Part shown: positions 29,787 through 33,981 of the stretch, piece by piece
Position numbering within the stretch: the first letter of the stretch is position 1
How the letters are laid out: every line of letters starts with the position of its first letter
IMG/VR virus record: IMGVR_UViG_3300018080_000397
Span: 1 to 33,981 of that record
DNA length: 33,981 nucleotides
Reading direction: 5' to 3' (one strand)
Source: a virus
Notes under the pieces: model-generated
Seen by the model: the letters and a program-made list of their open reading frames with translations, nothing else
Told to the model about the DNA's origin: nothing
Databases searched by the model: none
Translations under genes and position numbers: made by a program

Positions 29787-29828
29787 CCGTTATGATTCCT
29801 CAGCTTTTCAGGTCACCGATCGTGCCAA

Positions 29829-30107
29829 TCATGGTTGGCTATCAGGACTCCGCTGCTGGAGCTCGCCACTGTGGAGCAGTGCTACGAGCCGATGGAAGGC
29901 GGGCGAGGGAGCTTCGCCGAGAGCGACTTGCTCGACGGCGTCGAGCTCGTCTGGACTGAGCACCGAAACGTGCTCAAGTATTTCGGCATAGGGCAGGGGG
30001 ACCTGACCCCGCTCCTTTACGGAAGGGGGTCGGGCCGTAAGAGAGGAGACCAGGTCCCCCAGAGTGGGAGGGGATGCGATATACTTCAAGAGCTCCTCGA
30101 AGCTCAT
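29829..30107 (-). CDS. Small reverse-strand protein, 92 aa
   Basis: The start is ATG at 30107, one base after the stop of the upstream gene. Longer versions run through that gene. It begins MSFEELLKYIASPPTLGDLV. The product is acidic and helical (EILEHVSVLSPDELDAVEQV). Function is unknown. The gene is rich in inverted repeats (29861-30060), like the 2900-5883 island. It is the last gene of a reverse unit read from 30952. Confidence 0.65.
   Translation of the reverse strand: MSFEELLKYIASPPTLGDLVSSLTARPPSVKERGQVPLPYAEILEHVSVLSPDELDAVEQVALGEAPSPAFHRLVALLHSGELQQRSPDSQP
29861..30060 (-). repeat. Chain of inverted repeats in the 29829 gene
   Basis: GCTCG (29861-29865) and CACTG (29867-29871) pair with CAGTG (29877-29881) and CGAGC (29885-29889). 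Arms 29931-29936 and 29940-29945 form 6 bp with a 3-base loop. Arms 29957-29963 and 29970-29976 form a perfect 7 bp. Arms 29996-30005 and 30051-30060 form a perfect 10 bp and enclose a GACCC/GGGTC plus CCTT/AAGG hairpin. Confidence 0.8.
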
Positions 30108-30108
30108 C

Positions 30109-30399
30109 TCATTCGGTATGTCGATCCAGGTTGGCAAAAAACGTGAGCTCCAACTGATCTCGCATGACTTCGTGCTTCCATACCGTAGCATCATTGGAAT
30201 CGCGAGGCAGCATTTGAAGATCAGTTACGTGCCGTCTGAATAGCACGTTCAGTACGTCCGCTGGTCTGGCTTTGACACCGTAAAGATAGTGTATACGGCC
30301 GCACTCCTTGAGGAGCAACTCGTACTCCTCCAGGGTTGGCTTGACGGAAAGGATGGGTGTGTCATAAAACACATGATGGTCCGCCCTAGTGATCTTCAT
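30109..30399 (-). CDS. Hypothetical reverse-strand protein, 96 aa
   Basis: The start is ATG at 30399, with GGGAG nine bases upstream. It overlaps the end of the upstream gene by 14 bases. It begins MKITRADHHVFYDTPILSVK. The rest is mixed alpha/beta (EEYELLLKECGRIHYLYGVK). No family is recognised. Coupling to both neighbours makes a three-gene unit with the HExxH protein at 30386-30952. Confidence 0.7.
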   Translation of the reverse strand: MKITRADHHVFYDTPILSVKPTLEEYELLLKECGRIHYLYGVKARPADVLNVLFRRHVTDLQMLPRDSNDATVWKHEVMRDQLELTFFANLDRHTE

Positions 30400-30952
30400 G
30401 GTGCGCGCTCCCTGCCAAACGTACATGTTCCATCAGACGTTGCCAATCTGCGTACAGATAGTAGACTTTTGCCGCTTCAGGATGGTGTCGGTTCGTTTCA
30501 ACTTCATGCAGGCGCTTGGCGAGCTCGTTCACGGCGTCGCTGTAACGTATCCCGTACCCTTCAAGCATACGTGCCTTGATTTTGATATATGCATTTGAGC
30601 GACAGCGCGTAAAGCACATCATTTCGGTCTGTATGCATACGGATTCGTAGTACAACCGCCACTTTTTGCTAAGAAGGTATCTCAGCGCGTACGTGGTGGA
30701 CCAAAACACGACGTGAGTGAGCTCGTGAAGGACGAGCGGTGAGGGCTCGGTCGCGTAATTCCAGCGAGGATGGGCGTAGATTCGGTTGCCGATGGTTGTA
30801 ACGTAGTCCGTGATGAAATTTCTGATGTCGCAGATTTTGAGACGGTTCCCTACGGCAATGAGCAGCGCCACAAGTTTCATGAGCGGTGCCGTTGCCTTGT
30901 CTTTGAAAACAACTTTGTGCATCTCGGAGCAAAAATGGTTAAGGAAAGTCAT
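30386..30952 (-). CDS. Putative zinc metallopeptidase-like protein (HELTH)
   Basis: The 188-residue protein contains LVLHELTHVVFW. H76, E77 and H80 form the HExxH zinc and catalytic motif of metallopeptidases. E103 in LYYESVCIQTEM is placed where a gluzincin-type third ligand could be. IGNRIYAHPRW just before the motif suggests an active-site strand. There is no signal peptide, so it would act in the host cytoplasm or be packaged. The target is unknown. AGGAG lies six bases before the ATG. It leads a coupled unit with two small unknown proteins. Confidence 0.7.
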   Translation of the reverse strand: MTFLNHFCSEMHKVVFKDKATAPLMKLVALLIAVGNRLKICDIRNFITDYVTTIGNRIYAHPRWNYATEPSPLVLHELTHVVFWSTTYALRYLLSKKWRLYYESVCIQTEMMCFTRCRSNAYIKIKARMLEGYGIRYSDAVNELAKRLHEVETNRHHPEAAKVYYLYADWQRLMEHVRLAGSAHHEDH

Positions 30953-30963
30953 GGATACTCCTG

Positions 30964-31164
30964 TCAGTAACGGAACTTGTTTATCATTCCTCCGGCCTCC
31001 TTTTCATTTTTCATGATTTCTTCGGCTGCCGCAATCAGATGATCGGCGAGCTCGATGCACTGGCTGGCTCCACGCAAAATGAGACCGGCGTCAGCATCGG
31101 TGCGGCCTCCGTTGATGAGTCGGACGATGACGTCACGCCCATAAACATTCACTCGGTTATCCAT
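30964..31164 (-). CDS. Small reverse-strand protein, 66 aa
   Basis: It begins MDNRVNVYGRDVIVRLINGG and has a helical C-terminal half (QCIELADHLIAAAEEIMKNE). An AAGGGGG ribosome site precedes the ATG. A CATAAG box lies about 20 bases upstream. It is the first gene of the right-hand reverse block and ends 11 bases before the HELTH gene start. Function is unknown. Confidence 0.7.
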   Translation of the reverse strand: MDNRVNVYGRDVIVRLINGGRTDADAGLILRGASQCIELADHLIAAAEEIMKNEKEAGGMINKFRY

Positions 31165-31177
31165 AAGACCCCCTTGC

Positions 31178-31183
31178 CTTATG
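31178..31183 (-). promoter_or_regulatory. CATAAG box for the right reverse block
   Basis: The reverse strand reads GGGTCATAAGGCAAGGGGG, ending in the ribosome site of the 31164 gene. The leader would be very short. Confidence 0.35.
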
Positions 31184-31264
31184 ACCCTGGTACTTTATTT
31201 TTCCGACCCTACTACGGAAGCTTTCTATCACGATCTTGATCTGAATGAAAAGAGGATTTTGTGT

Positions 31265-31270
31265 TATAAG
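31265..31270 (+). promoter_or_regulatory. Forward TATAAG box for the right-end genes
   Basis: The plus strand reads GTGTTATAAGGAGGGTGC, 43 bases before the ATG at 31313. It is the only clear plus-strand member of the family found by eye. The 148-base gap 31165-31312 holds this box and the divergent CATAAG box and no gene. Confidence 0.4.
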
Positions 31271-31312
31271 GAGGGTGCGGACAGAAAACTATTATGTAAT
31301 CAAGGAGTTGGG

Positions 31313-31570
31313 ATGGAAAACATTGTTGTGTGTACTCGCTGCGGGCGCGAAATTTTTCGGTGCCTTGCAGTCGGCAGAGACCACGCCGGCGCCTCCATTC
31401 GAGCTGCAGACTTCGTTCCACTTGAAGACATTCCCTCGCCACAAGATTCCGACCTGATGCTTTGTCCCTGCTGTGGTGACGAGTTTGTCCACAGACGCGG
31501 ATCGGTCGCGATCCTCAAACTGCGGGATGGTTACTGGTGGCCCTCGCCCCCGTTGACGCATCTCCCTTGA
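31313..31570 (+). CDS. Small zinc-ribbon protein, 85 aa
   Basis: The start is ATG at 31313, with AAGGAG six bases upstream. An upstream in-frame ATG (31181) would begin before the promoter box. Two CxxC pairs, C7/C10 (CTRCGREIF) and C51/C54 (CPCCGDEF), should bind one zinc ion. It may be a nucleic-acid or protein-binding accessory factor. It diverges from the reverse block. Confidence 0.75.
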   Translation: MENIVVCTRCGREIFRCLAVGRDHAGASIRAADFVPLEDIPSPQDSDLMLCPCCGDEFVHRRGSVAILKLRDGYWWPSPPLTHLP

Positions 31571-31612
31571 CTGCAAGATCAGTAGCTGCGAAAAGATTTT
31601 CGGAGGAGATGA

Positions 31613-32308
31613 ATGATGCTGGAAGAACTGGCAGCAGTGAAAGAGCGAGCCCAACAGGCACGTAGTCGACTGGGGAAGCTTAAGAAGGACAAGGAGAAGG
31701 ACAAGGAGAAGGACAAGGAGAAGGCGGAGGCGGAGGCCGCACCAAAGAGCGTTGCGGCGAAGGCAGTACCGGCTGCAGCAGCCCGTGCCAAGCAGGCCGA
31801 GTACCCAGAGCTCACAAAGCGCGTGCAGCAAGCTCGCGCAAAGAAGAAGCGCGGCGCTGGCTCAAAAGCAGCGCCGTCGAACGGCACGGGGAAGGAGGAC
31901 AAGCTTCCCCGGCGAGGAAAAAAGAAAACCTTGGAGCATGCTCAGAAGGGGCGTGCGACAGGTGTGGCCGTAAAGGCCAATGGTGGGCGGCTCGCCCGTG
32001 TCGACGGGCTGACCCAGTTTGAGCGGGATCTCATTCAAATCGTCTGTTCGGCTAAGGATCCCGTGTCCATACGGGAGCTCACGGACGCCGTTTTTGGGGA
32101 GGGCGCCTTTGAGCGCTCCAAGTCAGCGGATTCTGTGGACTACCAGCGGCAGGTCCGCAACGGTATCCGAGTACCCATCCAGCTGGGGCACATTGTTCGG
32201 CTGCACTCCATCGATGCGAGTGCCAGCAGAGGATTCCTTGTTGGTCCACAAACTCAGAAAAAGAGCGGTCGAAAGAGGAAGAAGACAGATGCGGCGTGTC
32301 CCGCGTGA
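31613..32308 (+). CDS. Basic protein with Lys-rich tail and possible winged helix
   Basis: The 231-residue protein begins MMLEELAAVKERAQQARSRL. A KDKEKDKEKDKEK repeat follows, then about 90 residues rich in Lys, Ala and Pro. The C-terminal part (residues 130-210) looks like a winged helix: LTQFERDLIQIVCSAKDPVS, IRELTDAVFGE, then a wing region ending SRGFLVG. Basic Lys/Ala tails around a winged helix resemble linker histones and bacterial H1-like proteins, so DNA coating or regulation is possible. GGAGGAG precedes the ATG. Confidence 0.75.
   Translation: MMLEELAAVKERAQQARSRLGKLKKDKEKDKEKDKEKAEAEAAPKSVAAKAVPAAAARAKQAEYPELTKRVQQARAKKKRGAGSKAAPSNGTGKEDKLPRRGKKKTLEHAQKGRATGVAVKANGGRLARVDGLTQFERDLIQIVCSAKDPVSIRELTDAVFGEGAFERSKSADSVDYQRQVRNGIRVPIQLGHIVRLHSIDASASRGFLVGPQTQKKSGRKRKKTDAACPA
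31685..31720 (+). repeat. Three 12-bp tandem repeats
   Basis: The unit AAGGACAAGGAG is repeated three times and encodes the KDKE repeat. It keeps the frame, so copy number can vary without breaking the gene. Confidence 0.85.
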
Positions 32309-32702
32309 GAGCAAGCTGCAGCTGACGCAGCCCATGGCCGTAGAGAATGCACCGGAGCGGTGGGTCATGAATGCGCGGACCACTCATCAGCCAAAGGGCG
32401 TGCACATCCATCGTCCGGATTTCGTGACCATAGTTCTTCCTTGCCAGTGTGTAGAGTGCGTCAAAAAAGACCATCCGCACCTCGAAACAGGCCCTGCAGT
32501 ACCAACACACGAGGAATTTGATGCTTTGCGGGGCGACGATTTGGTTGGCCTTTACATTCCCGCCAATGCAATTGCGAGATGTGCCGAATGCGGGAATCCG
32601 ATACGCTTAGACGCAGACGAGGTACTGGATGATGGCGGGAGTGAAGGGAACTATGAGCTGCTCCACGACTCATGTGTTCGGCGAAGCAAGTTGCGCATTT
32701 AG
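32289..32702 (+). CDS. Cysteine-rich protein with CQC and CxxC motifs
   Basis: I place the start at ATG 32289, overlapping the previous gene by 20 bases. The ATG at 32334 is an alternative, and neither has a strong ribosome site. The 137-residue protein has a CQCVEC group (C52, C54, C57), then GP, AL and LVGLYI. A second cluster follows (C98, C101, H126, C129). The first part matches the protein at 33165-33386, so the two share a small zinc-binding domain. Function is unknown. Confidence 0.65.
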   Translation: MRRVPRESKLQLTQPMAVENAPERWVMNARTTHQPKGVHIHRPDFVTIVLPCQCVECVKKDHPHLETGPAVPTHEEFDALRGDDLVGLYIPANAIARCAECGNPIRLDADEVLDDGGSEGNYELLHDSCVRRSKLRI

Positions 32703-32961
32703 CATCAGCGATCGTGAGTATTTTTGGTACCCCAATGGGATGTTGGCGGAGCATGTGTATGACTCTGCACTGCGCAGTCGACTGCGGCACATTGCTCTCT
32801 ACACCCAAAAAGAACATGCGGGTGACATTGCCCGCATTTGCAAAGAGCTGATGTTGGAGACCGCGCGTGTCGAGGAAGAGCAGCAAACGCGTCGGCGGGC
32901 AATTGAGCTTCTTCGCCCGTGTGCCACTTTGCCAGTATCATCATTGAAACCGAAGCCATAG
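32653..32961 (+). CDS. Small helical protein, about 102 aa
   Basis: Translation from ATG 32653 gives MSCSTTHVFGEASCAFSISD. AAGGGA lies just ahead and the gene overlaps the previous one by 50 bases. ATG 32629 is an alternative, and a start after 32702 would remove the overlap. The C-terminal half is helical and charged (DIARICKELMLETARVEEEQ). No family is recognised. The exact start is uncertain. Confidence 0.55.
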   Translation: MSCSTTHVFGEASCAFSISDREYFWYPNGMLAEHVYDSALRSRLRHIALYTQKEHAGDIARICKELMLETARVEEEQQTRRRAIELLRPCATLPVSSLKPKP

Positions 32962-32970
32962 GACTTGCGC

Positions 32971-33192
32971 ATGTCAAAGAGGGACGTCCTCGCCGTCGTT
33001 GCGTTGCACTCGCCGGATCGGACCACCTGGGTTGTCCGCAAAGCGACTCTTCTTGACGAACGGGGCGATGAGCGGCTTGTGGTTCTCGAAGATGGTGCCC
33101 GTCTCTATGTTCCCGGAAAGGACGTCTTTCCGCGTGACCTTGACAAAGAAGCACGGATTGCAGCATGGGATCTCAATTTGGAGTCTGGGTAA
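32971..33192 (+). CDS. Small beta-rich protein, 73 aa
   Basis: It begins MSKRDVLAVVALHSPDRTTW. The pattern of strands (VVRKATLLDE, RLVVLEDGARLYV) suggests a small barrel. The ribosome site is weak (AGGA). It overlaps the next gene by 28 bases. Function is unknown. Confidence 0.6.
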   Translation: MSKRDVLAVVALHSPDRTTWVVRKATLLDERGDERLVVLEDGARLYVPGKDVFPRDLDKEARIAAWDLNLESG

Positions 33193-33386
33193 CGAACGTC
33201 CTTTCGGCAAAAGTCGCGCACCGAGACGGCCATTGGAAAAAGAACTGTCAATGTAACGACTGCATCGTCCGTCACTCTGACGGTCTGCTTGCTCCTGGAC
33301 CTGTATGGGCATCCTCTCGCGACCGTGTGCTTGCGCTAGAGCAAGCGCAATTTGTTGGTATCTATCGCGTACAACCAAAAAAGTAG
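33165..33386 (+). CDS. Small CQC-domain protein, 73 aa
   Basis: The product begins MGSQFGVWVTNVLSAKVAHR and contains NCQCNDC (C28, C30, C33), then GP, then AL and FVGIYRV. This aligns with CQCVEC, GP, AL and LVGLYI in the protein at 32289-32702. It looks like a stand-alone copy of that domain, probably zinc-binding. Long overlap with the previous gene and no clear ribosome site make the start less certain. Confidence 0.6.
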   Translation: MGSQFGVWVTNVLSAKVAHRDGHWKKNCQCNDCIVRHSDGLLAPGPVWASSRDRVLALEQAQFVGIYRVQPKK

Positions 33387-33394
33387 GAGGCATC

Positions 33395-33981
33395 ATGTCC
33401 TCGCTCAATAGTCTCGCGGCGATAAGTGCGGCCCCGCTCTGTACTCGCTGCGGGCTCTGCTGCTTTTCGCTGTCTGCCCGTGTCACCGAGGAGGAAGTGG
33501 CGCGTGTCTGTAAGGAGCACGACATTGAACGAGAGCGCTTTGCGCTCACTGAGAAGGAGGGAGAGTATGCCGGCGAGCTCGTCATCAACACGCCCTGTCC
33601 CTTCCTGCACGGCCGGCCACTCGAGCACGCCTGCTGCCGTATCCACGACCAGTACCGCCCTCGCGTTTGCGAGAACTACATCTGTCGCGTGGCGATGCGC
33701 TACAAACTGGGACTCATCGCGTTGGACGATGCGCTGCAGATTTTGCGGATCGCGTTTTTGCAAAAGGACACGCGCATCTTCAATTGGGATCCGGCACGAA
33801 AGGAGGACAGAGAGCTTTCTCGTTTGGGGGCAATCGCAATCGCTGTCGAGAATCTGCGCGGATCTATGAGTGACGAGATGCTGGAGCTACTGCTTGCGAG
33901 CCGGACAACCAATCACTATCAGATAAACGGACCATTGGCTAAGTTGGAATTGTCTATGTTATTTGATCTCCATGATAGGGG
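33395..33981 (+). CDS. YkgJ-like CxxCxxCC protein, cut at right edge
   Basis: The ATG at 33395 has an AGTAGGAGG ribosome site, and the frame is open to the window end (at least 195 residues). The N-terminus has CTRCGLCCF (C16, C19, C22, C23), followed by TPCPFLHGRP and then CCRIHDQYRPRVCENYIC. This is the signature of the YkgJ-type family, thought to bind zinc or an iron-sulfur cluster. The biochemical role of the family is poorly known, and its role in a phage is unclear. A different frame in the same stretch is a shadow. The C-terminus lies outside the window. Confidence 0.8.
   Translation, partial: MSSLNSLAAISAAPLCTRCGLCCFSLSARVTEEEVARVCKEHDIERERFALTEKEGEYAGELVINTPCPFLHGRPLEHACCRIHDQYRPRVCENYICRVAMRYKLGLIALDDALQILRIAFLQKDTRIFNWDPARKEDRELSRLGAIAIAVENLRGSMSDEMLELLLASRTTNHYQINGPLAKLELSMLFDLHDR

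Noticed and set aside
33426-33869. A 147-codon forward frame at the right edge
   Set aside because: The frame starting at 33395 has a strong ribosome site and YkgJ-like cysteine motifs, and this one is its out-of-frame shadow.

Overview
The window is part of the genome of a tailed, contractile-tailed (myovirus-type) bacteriophage. The identifying genes are a large terminase with ATPase and nuclease motifs (5972-9415), a candidate prohead protease (12854-14653), a head decoration protein (17335-17808), an HK97-type major capsid protein (17823-18944), a long tail sheath protein (25005-28151) and a likely tail tube protein (28180-28905). No integrase, replication gene or tRNA was seen. Shine-Dalgarno sites are strong, so the host is a bacterium, but its identity cannot be read from the sequence.

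Layout. Positions 3-2846 hold four forward genes of unknown function, the first open at the left edge. Positions 2847-5930 are a reverse-strand island of six small genes, a long structured leader and a candidate small RNA. The terminase follows on the plus strand and is interrupted by two inteins, one in the P-loop and one in the first nuclease motif. Two more reverse genes follow: a small membrane protein (9455-9895) and a helix-turn-helix regulator (9997-10788). From 10847 to 29723 a continuous forward block builds the head, neck and tail. A reverse block of four genes (29829-31164) includes an HExxH protein. The right end (31313-33981) is a run of small forward genes: zinc-binding proteins, a basic protein with a possible winged helix, and a YkgJ-like CxxCxxCC protein cut by the window edge.

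How it fits together. The terminase packages DNA into a prohead that the 12854 protein probably matures. Most putative head-interior proteins carry short F/L-x-D/E-E-x-x-K-x-A tags, often near the N-terminus. The terminase, decoration, sheath and tube proteins lack the strong form. This suggests a shared signal for capsid targeting or protease processing, comparable in role to the T4 capsid-targeting peptide.

The least expected signal is in the reverse-strand cassettes. Several have their own TATAAG promoter-like box without a clear -35, a GGAAAGGAG ribosome site, and a coding region made largely of consecutive long inverted repeats, with a hairpin often spanning the stop codon. Examples are 4614-4769, 2972-3149, 9563-9686 and 29861-30060. 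The transcripts would fold as strings of hairpins. I know of no described system matching this, and it is the main lead in the window.
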